Assembly (NCBI RefSeq): GCF_947487915.1
Contig: NZ_CANKYH010000002.1
Coordinates: 310,001-374,000 of the forward strand
Length of the DNA: 64,000 nucleotides
Origin: an uncultured Serinicoccus sp.
GTDB lineage: Bacteria; Actinomycetota; Actinomycetes; Actinomycetales; Dermatophilaceae
Reading direction: 5' to 3'
Shown here: positions 50,261 to 61,793 of the stretch, piece after piece
Layout of the letters: the number at the start of each line of letters is the position of its first letter
Position numbering within the stretch: the stretch's first letter is position 1
The notes under the pieces: generated by a model
Seen by the model: only the letters and a program-made list of their open reading frames with translations
Databases searched by the model: none
Told to the model about the DNA's origin: nothing
Program-made: the position numbers and the translations under genes

Positions 50261-51352
50261 CTACCCGGGTGCCACGGCGGCGTAGGCCGCCCGCAGGTCC
50301 TCCTCCGAGGGCCCCTCCAGCCGGGCCGGCCGGGCCAGGCCCTCCAGCACGACGAAGCGCAGGGTCGACCCCCGGGTCTTCTTGTCCCGGCCCATGGCGG
50401 TGCGCAGCTCCTCCCAGCGTCCGGGCCGGTATGCCGTCGGGAGGCTGACCGCGTCCAGCACCTGTCGGTGCCGGTCCCTCAGGGCGGCGTCCACCAGGCC
50501 GGCCCGGTGGGCGAGCTCGGCGACGTAGACCAGACCCACCGCCACCGCGTCACCGTGCCGCCAGGTGTAGCCCTCGACCTGCTCGACCGCGTGCGCGAAG
50601 GTGTGCCCGTAGTTGAGGATCTCCCGCAGCGAGGACTCGGTGAGGTCGGCCGCCACGACGTCGGCCTTCACCTGCACCGCACGGGCGACGAGGTCGAGGG
50701 CGAGCTCCGGGTCGCGGCGCGGGTCGGTGGCGGCAGCGGGGTCGTGCTCGACGAGCTCGAGGATGGTGGGGTCGGCCACGAACCCGCACTTGATGACCTC
50801 GGCCAGGCCGGACACGTAGTCCGCGCGCGGCTGCGTGGCCGTCCAGCCGGGGTCGCAGAGGACCTCGACCGGGGGGTGGAACGCGCCGACGAGGTTCTTG
50901 CCCTCCGCGGTGTTGATGCCGGTCTTGCCGCCGACCGCGGCGTCCACCACACCCAGGAGGGAGGTGGGCAGCTGGACGACCTCCACCCCGCGCAGCCAGC
51001 TCGCCGCGGCGAACCCGGCGAGGTCGGTCGTGGCCCCACCGCCGATGCCGACCACGAGGTCGGAGCGGGTGAAGCCCTGCTGCCCCAGGAGGGTCCACAG
51101 CCCGGCCAGGACCGGCACCGTCTTCGCGGACTCGGCGTCCGGGACGGGCGCGAGCACGGGGGCGGCCCCCGCCTGCGCCAGGACGTCCGCGGCGTCCCGC
51201 GCCAGCGCCTCGCGCCCGGTCTGGTGCACGACGAGCACCCGCCGCCCCGGCGCCGCGTGCCGACCCAGCCGCGCCAGCGCGTCCGGGCCGAGGTGCACGG
51301 CATACGGCGCCGCTCCCCCGACCTGGATCGTGCGGCTCAGTCCGTCAGCCAC
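50261..51352 (-). CDS. aroB: 3-dehydroquinate synthase
   Basis: 363 residues from the GTG at 51352, 16 bp inside the end of aroK. NAD site DLVVGIGGGATTDLAGFAAASW, then LPTSLLGVVDAAVGGKTGIN and NLVGAFHPPVEV; metal ligands include LREILNYGHTFAHAVE and HGDAVAVGLV. It closes DAHP to dehydroquinate, step 2 of the shikimate pathway. It ends 57 bp before the efp start. Confidence 0.95.
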   Translation of the reverse strand: MADGLSRTIQVGGAAPYAVHLGPDALARLGRHAAPGRRVLVVHQTGREALARDAADVLAQAGAAPVLAPVPDAESAKTVPVLAGLWTLLGQQGFTRSDLVVGIGGGATTDLAGFAAASWLRGVEVVQLPTSLLGVVDAAVGGKTGINTAEGKNLVGAFHPPVEVLCDPGWTATQPRADYVSGLAEVIKCGFVADPTILELVEHDPAAATDPRRDPELALDLVARAVQVKADVVAADLTESSLREILNYGHTFAHAVEQVEGYTWRHGDAVAVGLVYVAELAHRAGLVDAALRDRHRQVLDAVSLPTAYRPGRWEELRTAMGRDKKTRGSTLRFVVLEGLARPARLEGPSEEDLRAAYAAVAPG

Positions 51353-51846
51353 GAGACCACCTCGTCGGCGACCTGCTCGGGCGTGCGGCCAGCGGTGTCC
51401 ACGCGCGTCCCGCTCACGGCCTCGTAGGTCGGCCGCCGGGTGTTCATGAGCCGGGTCCACGAGGCGCGGGGGTTGACCAGCAGCAGCGGTCGCGAGGCGT
51501 CGAAGCCGACCCGGGTGGCGGCGGCGGCGATGGTGACGTCCAGGAAGACGACCCGGTGCCCGTCGGCGAGCGCCTGCGCCACCGGCTCCTGCATCACGGC
51601 GCCGCCGCCGAGCGCGACCACCCCCGTCTCCTCGCGCAGGGCGCGGAGCACCTCCTCGCGCTCCAGGGTGCGGAAGGCGGCCTCGCCCTCCTCCACGAAG
51701 ATGTCGCTGATCGAGCGCCCCTGCGCGGCCTCGACCGCCGCGTCCGTGTCGTGCAGCGGGACCCCGAGCCGCTCGGCCAGCACCGCCCCGACGGTCGACT
51801 TGCCGGACCCGGGGGGACCGACGAGGACCACGCGCGGCCCGCTCAC
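51337..51846 (-). CDS. aroK: Shikimate kinase
   Basis: 169 residues from a GTG at 51846 overlapping the aroC stop (GTGA). P-loop [10 protein letters not shown], substrate residues [18 protein letters not shown] and [13 protein letters not shown], then [11 protein letters not shown], and the lid RPLLLVNP. Phosphorylates shikimate with ATP. Gene order aroC-aroK-aroB-efp is conserved in actinobacteria. Confidence 0.95.
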   Translation of the reverse strand: MSGPRVVLVGPPGSGKSTVGAVLAERLGVPLHDTDAAVEAAQGRSISDIFVEEGEAAFRTLEREEVLRALREETGVVALGGGAVMQEPVAQALADGHRVVFLDVTIAAAATRVGFDASRPLLLVNPRASWTRLMNTRRPTYEAVSGTRVDTAGRTPEQVADEVVSWLTD

Positions 51847-53105
51847 CGGCCCTGCTCCGTGGCCGGGGTGCGCTGGTGCTCGGCCACGGAAGCCAGGTAG
51901 GCCGCGTGGTTGCGGGCCACCTCCGGCACCGAGTCGCCGCCGAACTTCTCCAGCACCGCGTCGGCGAGGACGAGCGCGACCATGGCCTCGGCCACCACGC
52001 CGGCGGCGGGGACGGCGCACACGTCCGAGCGCTGGTGGATGGCGGTCCCGGCCTCCCCGGTGGCCGTGTCGACCGTCCGCAGGGCCCGGGGGACGGTGGA
52101 GATCGGCTTCATCGCGGCGCGCACCCGCAGCACCTCGCCGGTGCTCATGCCGCCCTCGGTGCCGCCGCTGCGCAGGGTGGCCCGGCGGATGAGGCCCGCG
52201 TCGTCCCGGTCGATCTCGTCGTGGGCCTCGCTCCCGCGGCGGGCCGCGGTGCGGAAGCCCTCCCCCACCTCCATCCCCTTGATCGCCTGGATGCCCAGGA
52301 GCGCCGCGGCCAGGCGGGCGTCGAGCCGGCGGTCCCAGTGCACGTGCGAGCCCAGGCCGGGGGGCAGGCCGTAGGCCAGCACCTCGACCACCCCGCCCAG
52401 CGTGTCACCGGCCTTCCTCGCGGCGTCCACCTCGGCGACCATCGCAGCGGAGCGCTGGGCGTCGAGGGTGCGCACCGGGTCGGCGTCGACCCGCTCCACG
52501 TCCTCCGGGCGGGGCAGCGACCCCGGGTCCGGCGCGTCGTCGTCGATGCCGGGCACCCCGGCCCGACCGATGCTGACGGTGTGGGAGACCAGGCGGACGC
52601 CCACGGTCTGGTCGAGGAAGGCGGCCGCCACGGCCCCGAGCGCGACCCGTGCCGCCGTCTCGCGGGCCGAGGCCCGCTCCAGCACCGGCCGGGCCTCCTC
52701 GAACCCGTACTTCGTCATCCCGACGAGGTCGGCGTGCCCCGGCCGGGGGCGGGTCAGCGGACGGTTGCGGGCGAGCTCCTGCGGCGCCCCGACGTCGTCG
52801 GCGCCCTGCAGGTCCGTGTCCTCCACCGGCTCGGGCCCCATGACCGCCTGCCACTTGTGCCACTCCGAGTTCTCGATCTGCAGCGCGAGCGGCGAGCCGA
52901 GCGAGACGCCGTGCCGCAGCCCGCCGAGGAAGTGCAGCCGGTCGGCCTCGAAGCTCATGCGCGCCCCGCGTCCGTAGCCCAGGCGGCGGCGGGCCAGCGC
53001 CCCCTCGACGTCGGCCCGGGCGACCCGCACCCCGGCGGGCAGCCCCTCCAGGACGGCGGTCAGGGCGGGGCCGTGCGACTCACCGGCGGTCAACCAACGC
53101 AGCAT
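51843..53105 (-). CDS. aroC: Chorismate synthase
   Basis: 420 residues from the ATG at 53105 ([21 protein letters not shown]); Met three codons upstream is possible. Conserved: [18 protein letters not shown] (FMN/EPSP binding), [31 protein letters not shown], and [18 protein letters not shown] with the flavin-proximal loop. It converts EPSP to chorismate using reduced FMN. Slightly longer than average because of inserts around residues 170-200. Confidence 0.96.
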   Translation of the reverse strand: MLRWLTAGESHGPALTAVLEGLPAGVRVARADVEGALARRRLGYGRGARMSFEADRLHFLGGLRHGVSLGSPLALQIENSEWHKWQAVMGPEPVEDTDLQGADDVGAPQELARNRPLTRPRPGHADLVGMTKYGFEEARPVLERASARETAARVALGAVAAAFLDQTVGVRLVSHTVSIGRAGVPGIDDDAPDPGSLPRPEDVERVDADPVRTLDAQRSAAMVAEVDAARKAGDTLGGVVEVLAYGLPPGLGSHVHWDRRLDARLAAALLGIQAIKGMEVGEGFRTAARRGSEAHDEIDRDDAGLIRRATLRSGGTEGGMSTGEVLRVRAAMKPISTVPRALRTVDTATGEAGTAIHQRSDVCAVPAAGVVAEAMVALVLADAVLEKFGGDSVPEVARNHAAYLASVAEHQRTPATEQGR

Positions 53106-53162
53106 GGCCGCCATCTTCCCACGCGGGCCGGGACCACCCGGCACGCCCCGGACGGGACCGGC

Positions 53163-53882
53163 TCAGGCCAGCCCGGCCAGCGCGGGACCCCCCAGCAGCA
53201 GTCCGACCAGGGCCCCGACCATCATCGCCGGGCCGTAGGCGAAGTCCCCCTTCCAGCTCACCCGGCGGGTGAGCAGCAGGCCGACGGCGAAGAGGCCACC
53301 GACGATGAAGCCGGCGTAGATCCCGAGCATCATCTCGGCCCAGCCGAACCACCCGAGCCCGGTGCCCAGGACGGCCGCCAGCTTGACGTCGCCGAGGCCG
53401 AGCGCGAGCGAGCCGCGGGCCAGCGAGAGCAGCGCGATGAGCAGGTAGAAACCCCCGGCGGCCAGCCCGGCCAGGAGCGCCCGCAGGAGCGGCTCGAGAC
53501 CCCCGCCGACCAGCGCCGCGATCGGCAGCCCCACCAGGAGGGTGCCCATGGTCGGCCACATGATGCGGTCCGGCAGCCGATGCACGTCGAGGTCCATGGC
53601 CGCGAGGCAGACGCACGCCAGCGTGACGAGGAGCAGGGTCGGGGTGAGGACGGCCGCGACCGGCCACCCGGGCACCGCGTCATCGGGGACCTGCCACACG
53701 CGGTGCATCACGGCCGCCGCCGACAGCGCCAGGGCCACCGGAACCCACCACCGCCGTCCCGGGTAGGGCTCGTCAACCTCGTCCGGCTTGCGGTAGGTCG
53801 TCTGCTCCAGCCACCGGGCGACGGGGATGCCGAGGAGCGCCACGACGACCGCGACCAGCGCCGGCAGGACGAGGTGGCTCAC
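53163..53882 (-). CDS. Type IV prepilin peptidase (A24 family)
   Basis: 239 residues, seven or so helices. The two catalytic aspartates are in MDLDVHRLPD and GLGDVKLAA. The N-terminal cysteine-rich and methylase region of PilD is absent, as in many actinobacterial forms that do only cleavage. It processes prepilin-like signal peptides (pili or competence). No pilin genes are in the window. GTG start overlaps the aroE stop (GTGA); it sits in the aro cluster, a conserved place. Confidence 0.88.
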   Translation of the reverse strand: MSHLVLPALVAVVVALLGIPVARWLEQTTYRKPDEVDEPYPGRRWWVPVALALSAAAVMHRVWQVPDDAVPGWPVAAVLTPTLLLVTLACVCLAAMDLDVHRLPDRIMWPTMGTLLVGLPIAALVGGGLEPLLRALLAGLAAGGFYLLIALLSLARGSLALGLGDVKLAAVLGTGLGWFGWAEMMLGIYAGFIVGGLFAVGLLLTRRVSWKGDFAYGPAMMVGALVGLLLGGPALAGLA

Positions 53883-54709
53883 CGCGGCGCCCGCCCCTCG
53901 AGCGCGCGCCGCAGGGCCAGGTCCATCGCCGGCGTGGGGGCCTCCCGCCCGGTCATCAGCTCCACCTGCCGGGCCGCCTGGTGCAGCAGCATCCGCGTTC
54001 CCCTCACGACCCGGACCCTACCCTGCGTGGCCTCGGCCACCGCGTCGGCGAAGGGGCTCGGCCAGGGCGCGTAGCCGACGTCCATGGCGACCGGCCGGTG
54101 CGCGCCGCCGTCGCGGACGGGTGGTGCCGGCGTGCCGCCGGGCAGCGTGCTGAGGACCACCTCGGCCGCGTCGAGGGGTATGCCGTCGGCCAGGCGCCGC
54201 ACGTGGGTGTCCAGCCCGAGGGACTCCAGCAGCTGCGCGGTCTGCGGCCGCAGCCGGTCGCGGACGAGCACCTCCACGACGCGCACGCCGAGCCCCTGCA
54301 GCGCCACGAAGGCCGAGCGGGCGGTGGCTCCCCCGCCGAGCACGACCGCCCGGCGCGCATCCTCCAGACCCGCCTCGAGGAGGGCGGCGCGCAGACCGTC
54401 GACGTCGGTGTTGTCGGCATACCACCCCTCGGGCCGGCGGACGAGGGTGTTGGCGGCACCCACGGCGGTGGCCGAGCCGCCGGCCGCCTGCGCCAGCGCC
54501 AGCGCCTCCTCCTTGCCGGGCATGGTGACCGAGAGACCCACCCACTCCGGGCCGAGGCTCTCCACGAACCGGCCCAGCCCCCCGGCGGGGACCTCGGTCC
54601 GGTCGTAGGACCAGTCGCCCAGACCGAGCGCGGCGTAGGCCGCGTGGTGCAGGACCGGCGACAACGAGTGGGCCACGGGCGAGCCGACGACGCCCGCGCG
54701 GGTCAGCAC
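53879..54709 (-). CDS. aroE: Shikimate 5-dehydrogenase
   Basis: 276 residues from a GTG at 54709, overlapping the mltG stop by 7 bp; the open frame continues 24 bp into mltG. Substrate motif VVGSPVAHSLSPVLHHAAY, catalytic Lys region LSVTMPGKEEAL and NTDVDGL (Asp), NADPH fold VVLGGGATARSAFVAL. It reduces dehydroshikimate to shikimate. Confidence 0.93.
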   Translation of the reverse strand: MLTRAGVVGSPVAHSLSPVLHHAAYAALGLGDWSYDRTEVPAGGLGRFVESLGPEWVGLSVTMPGKEEALALAQAAGGSATAVGAANTLVRRPEGWYADNTDVDGLRAALLEAGLEDARRAVVLGGGATARSAFVALQGLGVRVVEVLVRDRLRPQTAQLLESLGLDTHVRRLADGIPLDAAEVVLSTLPGGTPAPPVRDGGAHRPVAMDVGYAPWPSPFADAVAEATQGRVRVVRGTRMLLHQAARQVELMTGREAPTPAMDLALRRALEGRAPR

Positions 54710-55971
54710 TGGTCCGGGTTGTCCTCGCACCACTGGAGGAACTCCTCCTGGTTGACGAGGTGCTCCTCGTAGGTCTCGGCGAACTTCGTCTCCCCGGTGG
54801 AGGGGTCGACGGTGACGAAGTAGACCCAGTCCCCGGGCTCGGGCTCCAGCGCGGCCCGCAGGGCGTCCTCGCCGGGGCTGTTGATCGGGCCGGGGGGGAG
54901 CCCGGGGTGGACGTAGGTGTTGTAGGGGCTGTCGTTGGAGCGTTGCTCCTCGGTGGTCCCCGCGCGACCTCGCTCCTGGTAGATGAAGTGGACGGTGGAA
55001 TCCATCTGCATGAAGCCGTTGGTCTCCGAGTTGCCCTCGATGCGGTTCTCCATGACCCGCGCGATCCGGGGCAGGTCCTCGGCGAACTGACCCTCGCCCT
55101 GCACGATGCTGGCCTTGATGACCACCTCGCGCAGGTCCTCGTCGGGGATGCCGAGCTCGTCGTAGACCCGGACGCCCTGGTCGACCATGGCCTGCAGCTG
55201 CTCGGCGGGGGTGCTGTCCGGGGCGAAGTCGTAGGTGCTGGGGTAGAGGAACCCCTCGAGCTCACCCTCGGCCGCGGCCGGCAGCTCCAGGTCGGCGGGG
55301 TCGACCGCCTCGTAGTCGGCGACCTCGTGGCCGGTGCCCTCGGCCAGCACGGTGAAGGTCTCGTCGACCCAGAGTCCCTCGCGCACCGTGACCCCGCTGA
55401 ACTCCCGGTACTCCGGGTCCAGCAGGCGCCCCAGGGCCGCCTCCGAGCTCATCTGGTTGGCCATGCGGTAGGTGCCCGGCTGGATGGCCGCCGAGTCCGG
55501 GTCGGCCTGCAGGGCCGCGGAGAAGGCCGAGACCGACCCGACGACGTCCTCCTCGACGAGGATCTGGGCGATGTCGGCACCGGCCGCACCACGGGGGATC
55601 TCCACCAGGACCTCACCGCTGCCCTCGCCCTCGTAGTCGGCGGTGGAGACGTCGTCGCCGGCCGCGAGGTCGGGCACCAGCGAGCGCACCGAGCCGAAGG
55701 AGTAGACCGCGGCCACGAGGACGACCACGCCGGCCAGGCCCAGGGCGAGAATCACGAGCCAGGGGTTGCGCCGGTGCCGGCGACGCGGGTGGTCGTGGTG
55801 GTGGTCGTCGTGGTACTCGTGGGGCTCGGGCTCGCCCGGGTCGAGCACGTGGTCGGCCAACGACTCGTCGTGGTGCCGGTCACCGCGCAACCTGAGCACG
55901 TCGTCGTCGAAGCGGGCACCGACACCTCGGGCGTCGTGCTCGTCCCAGTCTTCCTCGGGCGGCTGGCTCAT
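54703..55971 (-). CDS. mltG: Endolytic murein transglycosylase MltG
   Basis: 422 residues. A long polar, His- and Asp-rich cytoplasmic N-terminus (1-68), one transmembrane helix (about 70-92), then the LysM-like and YceG catalytic domain. Landmarks: GEVLVEIPRGAAGADIAQIL, ELEGFLYPSTYDFAPDS and MQMDSTVHFIY, PYNTYVHPGLPPGPINSPG. The catalytic helix reads KASIVQGEGQ, where many homologues have ASIVEKE; the second Glu is kept. It cleaves nascent glycan strands. ATG overlaps ruvX stop (ATGA). Confidence 0.92.
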   Translation of the reverse strand: MSQPPEEDWDEHDARGVGARFDDDVLRLRGDRHHDESLADHVLDPGEPEPHEYHDDHHHDHPRRRHRRNPWLVILALGLAGVVVLVAAVYSFGSVRSLVPDLAAGDDVSTADYEGEGSGEVLVEIPRGAAGADIAQILVEEDVVGSVSAFSAALQADPDSAAIQPGTYRMANQMSSEAALGRLLDPEYREFSGVTVREGLWVDETFTVLAEGTGHEVADYEAVDPADLELPAAAEGELEGFLYPSTYDFAPDSTPAEQLQAMVDQGVRVYDELGIPDEDLREVVIKASIVQGEGQFAEDLPRIARVMENRIEGNSETNGFMQMDSTVHFIYQERGRAGTTEEQRSNDSPYNTYVHPGLPPGPINSPGEDALRAALEPEPGDWVYFVTVDPSTGETKFAETYEEHLVNQEEFLQWCEDNPDQC

Positions 55972-56503
55972 GTGGCGTCCTTCGCGTCAGGGTCGCGAGA
56001 CCGTCGTGCCCGGGGCTTCTTGCGCGCCGTCAGGGGGGCGCCGGCGGGACGGCCGGCTCGGCGTGAGTCCAGGGCGGCCTGGAGGATGAGCACGGCGGCG
56101 ACCTGGTCCACGACGCCACGCTGCTCGCGCCCCGGGACACCGCTGCCGTGCAGCGCCCGGTGGGCGTCGACCGTGGACATGCGCTCGTCCCAGAGCCGTA
56201 CCGGCACCTCCAGGCACCGTTGCAGCCGCTCAGCGTACCGGCGAGCACGCTGTGCCGCCACTCGCTCGGTCCCGTCGAGCGAGCGCGGCATCCCCACGAC
56301 CACGAGGACGGCGCCGCGACGTCGCGCCTCGTCGGCGATCTCCTCCAGGTCTGCGGACCCCTCGTGGTCCCGGCGCAGGGTGGCGACCGGGTGGGCGAGC
56401 ATACCGAGGGGGTCGGAGGCGGCGAGGCCGACGCGGACCTCGCCGACGTCGACGCCGAGCAGCACGCCGGGCGCGACGCCCGGTCGGTCCTCCGCCACCG
56501 AGC

Positions 56504-56507
<4 letters not shown>
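55968..56507 (-). CDS. ruvX: Putative pre-16S rRNA nuclease / Holliday junction resolvase-like (RuvX/YqgF)
   Basis: 179 residues from the ATG at 56507, overlapping alaS (ATGA) and mltG (ATGA). RNase H-like fold: GVDVGEVRVGLAASDP at the N-terminus (catalytic Asp), VVVGMPRSLDG, and the third acidic site in VRLWDERMSTVDAHRAL. The C-terminus is basic. In bacteria YqgF processes the 5' end of 16S rRNA; a resolvase role has also been suggested. Confidence 0.93.
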
Positions 56508-59197
<2,690 letters not shown>

Positions 59198-59308
59198 GAT
59201 CTCCTCGTAGGCCCGGCGACAGGGGGCGCCGGCGGTGCGATGGGCTCATCCACTCTAGACGACCCCACCGGCACGGGCCGAACTCCGGCCCCACCGGCCA
59301 CGGCCGCC

Positions 59309-60697
59309 TCAGCCCCCGCGGATGATCCGCCGCAGCTCGCGCCAGCGAGGGCCGAGGCGTTCCTCCCAGCCGCGCGTGCTGGGCTGGTAGTAGTCGGCGT
59401 CGGCCAGGTCCTCCGGGAGGAACTGCTGCTCGCCCACCCCGGCGGGCTCGTCGTGGGTGTAGCGGTAACCCTCGCCGTGACCGAGGCGGGTGGCACCGGC
59501 ATACCCGGTGCCCCGCAGGTGCGGCGGGACCGGGCCGCCCCTGCCGGCCCGCACGTCGGCGATCGCGGCGTTGACGGCCGCGTAGGCCGCGTTGGACTTG
59601 GGCGCCAACGCGTTGTGCACCACGGCCTGGGCGAGGATGATCCGCGCCTCGGGCATCCCGATCTGCGCCACGGCGTGCATCGCCGCCACCGCGGTCTGCA
59701 GCGCCGTCGGGTCGCCCAGACCGACGTCCTCGCTGGCCGCGATGACGATGCGCCGGGCGATGAAGCGTGGGTCCTCCCCCGCCTCCAGCTGCCGCGCGAG
59801 GTAGTGCAGGGCCGCGTCGACGTCGGAGCCGCGCATGGACTTGATGAAGGCGCTGGCGACGTCGTAGTGCTGGTCACCCGCGCGGTCGTAGCGCACGGCC
59901 GCCTGGGCCATCGCCTGCTCGACCTGCGCGAGGGCGATCTCGACGACGTCGTCCTCGCGGCCCGCCGGGCGGTCGTCGGCGGCCACCCCGGCAGCCGCCT
60001 CCAGGGTCGTGAGCGCCCGGCGGGCGTCTCCCCCGGCCATCCGGACGACGTGCTCGGTGGCCTCGTCCCCCAGGGTGAACGCCCCGCCCAGCCCGCGCTC
60101 GTCGACGAGCGCGCGGGCGAGGACCCCGCGCACGTCCGCGTCGTCGAGCGAGGTCAGCGTGACCAGGACCGATCGCGAGAGCAGCGGGGCGATGATGGAG
60201 AAGGACGGGTTCTCGGTGGTCGCGGCCACGAGGATGACGGTGCGGTTCTCCACGCCCGGGAGGAGGGCGTCCTGCTGCGCCTTGGTGAAGCGGTGGATCT
60301 CGTCGAGGAAGAGCACCGTCTGCCGGCCGTGCAGGGAGCGCTCCTGCACCGCGCGGTCCATCACCGCCCGGACGTCCTTGACGCCGGCGGTGACGGCGGA
60401 GAGCTCCACGAAGGTGCGCTCGGCAGCCTGGGCGACCAGGTGCGCCAGCGTCGTCTTGCCGGTGCCCGGCGGACCCCAGAGGATCGCCGACAGCGGTCCG
60501 GCGGCGCCACCGGACCCCTCGATGAGCCGCCGCAGCGGTGAGCCGGGGCGCAGCGCCTCGCGCTGGCCGACGACCTCCTCCAGCGAGCGCGGGCGCATGC
60601 GGAGCGCGAGCGGGGCCAGCAGCGCACCGCTGGCGTCGCCCGCGCCGCCGGCCGCACCGACGGCGGGGTCCGCGGCGGAGGTGAAGAGGTCGGACAC
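59309..60697 (-). CDS. rarA: Replication-associated recombination protein RarA (MgsA)
   Basis: 462 residues from a GTG at 60697 ((V)[10 protein letters not shown]). AAA+ ATPase: [14 protein letters not shown], Walker [12 protein letters not shown], Walker [11 protein letters not shown], sensor 1 [12 protein letters not shown], and arginine-finger zone [11 protein letters not shown]. The C-terminal oligomerisation domain carries [18 protein letters not shown]. It acts at stalled forks. Neighbour alaS is conserved. Confidence 0.94.
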   Translation of the reverse strand: MSDLFTSAADPAVGAAGGAGDASGALLAPLALRMRPRSLEEVVGQREALRPGSPLRRLIEGSGGAAGPLSAILWGPPGTGKTTLAHLVAQAAERTFVELSAVTAGVKDVRAVMDRAVQERSLHGRQTVLFLDEIHRFTKAQQDALLPGVENRTVILVAATTENPSFSIIAPLLSRSVLVTLTSLDDADVRGVLARALVDERGLGGAFTLGDEATEHVVRMAGGDARRALTTLEAAAGVAADDRPAGREDDVVEIALAQVEQAMAQAAVRYDRAGDQHYDVASAFIKSMRGSDVDAALHYLARQLEAGEDPRFIARRIVIAASEDVGLGDPTALQTAVAAMHAVAQIGMPEARIILAQAVVHNALAPKSNAAYAAVNAAIADVRAGRGGPVPPHLRGTGYAGATRLGHGEGYRYTHDEPAGVGEQQFLPEDLADADYYQPSTRGWEERLGPRWRELRRIIRGG

Positions 60698-60715
60698 GCA
60701 TGTCAGGCTAACGCC

Positions 60716-61480
60716 GTGGACCGACTCACCTCGCACGCCGAGCTGCTGTCGCTGTCCGGGGACGACCCCTGGGTGCGGTGGGCGCTCCCCGACCCGTTGC
60801 AGGGCGAGGTATGGGTGCACGACGGGGTGGCGCTCGTGCAGCGGCTCGGTCCTCGGCCGGGGTTCTGGGTGGCGCCGCTGCGAGGACGGGGCACGACCAC
60901 GGAGTCAGGGCGGGTGCGCACGGCGCTGACCCAGCTGCGGCAGGGCGGTCACCTGCAGCGGCTCGGGGCCCGGGCGGTGTCCGTCCCCCAGGAGCACGCC
61001 GAGGTCGCGCACGCCGTCCTGGACCTGGGCGACGGAGGCGACTGGGACTGGATGTGGACCACCTCGCAGCCGGCCGTCGACGCGCGCGAGCGTGACGTCA
61101 TACCTCTGGACGACCGGCGCGACGCCGCCGAGCTCGAGCACTTCACCCGGGAGCACAACCCACGCGTGTGGACCGAGATCGGCACCGGCCGCGTGCACCA
61201 CTGGGTCGGCGTCCGGGGCCCCGACGGAGGCCTGGTCGCGGTCGGCGGGGCCGAGCGGGAGGCGACGGGGGTGCCGCACCTGGCCGGCATCGTCACCGCC
61301 GCTCCGCACCGTGGCGCCGGGCTCGCCACGGTCGTCAGCGCGGCGCTGACCCGGTGGGCGCTGGCCGGCCACGGGGCCTGCACCCTCGGCATGTTCAGCG
61401 ACAACACCGCGGCTCGGAGGGTGTATGCGCGCCTCGGCTTCGGCACCGCCCGCGCCTGGCACTCCCGGATGTTGGTCTGA
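60716..61480 (+). CDS. GNAT family N-acetyltransferase
   Basis: 254 residues from a GTG at 60716, divergent from rarA with only 18 bp between the two start codons. The C-terminal GNAT domain (about 120-254) shows the acetyl-CoA loop [21 protein letters not shown] (Q/R-x-x-G-x-G/A type) and the final [20 protein letters not shown], typical of motif B. The N-terminal 110 residues are a variable domain. Substrate unknown; candidates include amino acids, drugs or protein N-termini. Confidence 0.8.
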   Translation: MDRLTSHAELLSLSGDDPWVRWALPDPLQGEVWVHDGVALVQRLGPRPGFWVAPLRGRGTTTESGRVRTALTQLRQGGHLQRLGARAVSVPQEHAEVAHAVLDLGDGGDWDWMWTTSQPAVDARERDVIPLDDRRDAAELEHFTREHNPRVWTEIGTGRVHHWVGVRGPDGGLVAVGGAEREATGVPHLAGIVTAAPHRGAGLATVVSAALTRWALAGHGACTLGMFSDNTAARRVYARLGFGTARAWHSRMLV

Positions 61481-61636
61481 GGCGCCCAGGTCGCATACGT
61501 CCGACCCTCCCGGATGCCGACCCGCGGCGCCGAGGTCGCGCGCGCTGCGCTGCCCACCGTGCCGGCCAGCCGTGCCCGCCGAGCCCGCGCCTCCCAGCCC
61601 CCTCGTGACCTTTCGGCACCTGCCCCTGCTTCTCCG

Positions 61637-61712
61637 TGTGATGTCCTGCTGACACACCAACCGTCACCCAAGTCCTGATGCAGAACTGTCACCGATGTCC
61701 TGAGACATCACA
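61637..61712. repeat. Inverted repeat with flanking direct repeats before the HNH gene
   Basis: TGTGATGTC (61637-61645) and GACATCACA (61704-61712) are perfect 9-bp inverted repeats; TGCTTCTCCG flanks them on both sides (about 61627-61636 and 61719-61728). Inside are two similar pieces, GTCACCCAAGTCCTGA and GTCACCGATGTCCTGA. The pattern could be a transposon-end remnant or a regulator site. The gap 61481-61733 otherwise holds no gene. Confidence 0.45.
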
Positions 61713-61733
61713 GCCCTTGCTTCTCCGCGGGGC

Positions 61734-61762
61734 TTGACAATCGAACAGATGTTCGATATGAT
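61734..61762 (+). promoter_or_regulatory. Consensus promoter with LexA (SOS) box in the spacer
   Basis: TTGACA (61734-61739) and TATGAT (61757-61762) are separated by exactly 17 nt. The spacer contains TCGAACAGATGTTCGA (61741-61756), a perfect match to the actinobacterial LexA box TCGAAC-N4-GTTCGA. LexA bound here would block RNA polymerase. Transcription would start near 61769, about 25 nt before the ATG at 61794. Confidence 0.85.
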
Positions 61763-61793
61763 GGACGAAGCAACCATCGAGGGGGTGGGGGAC

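Noticed and set aside
59198..59308. T-box leader before alaS
   Set aside because: No T-box sequence, specifier stem or terminator could be recognised in the 111 bp.
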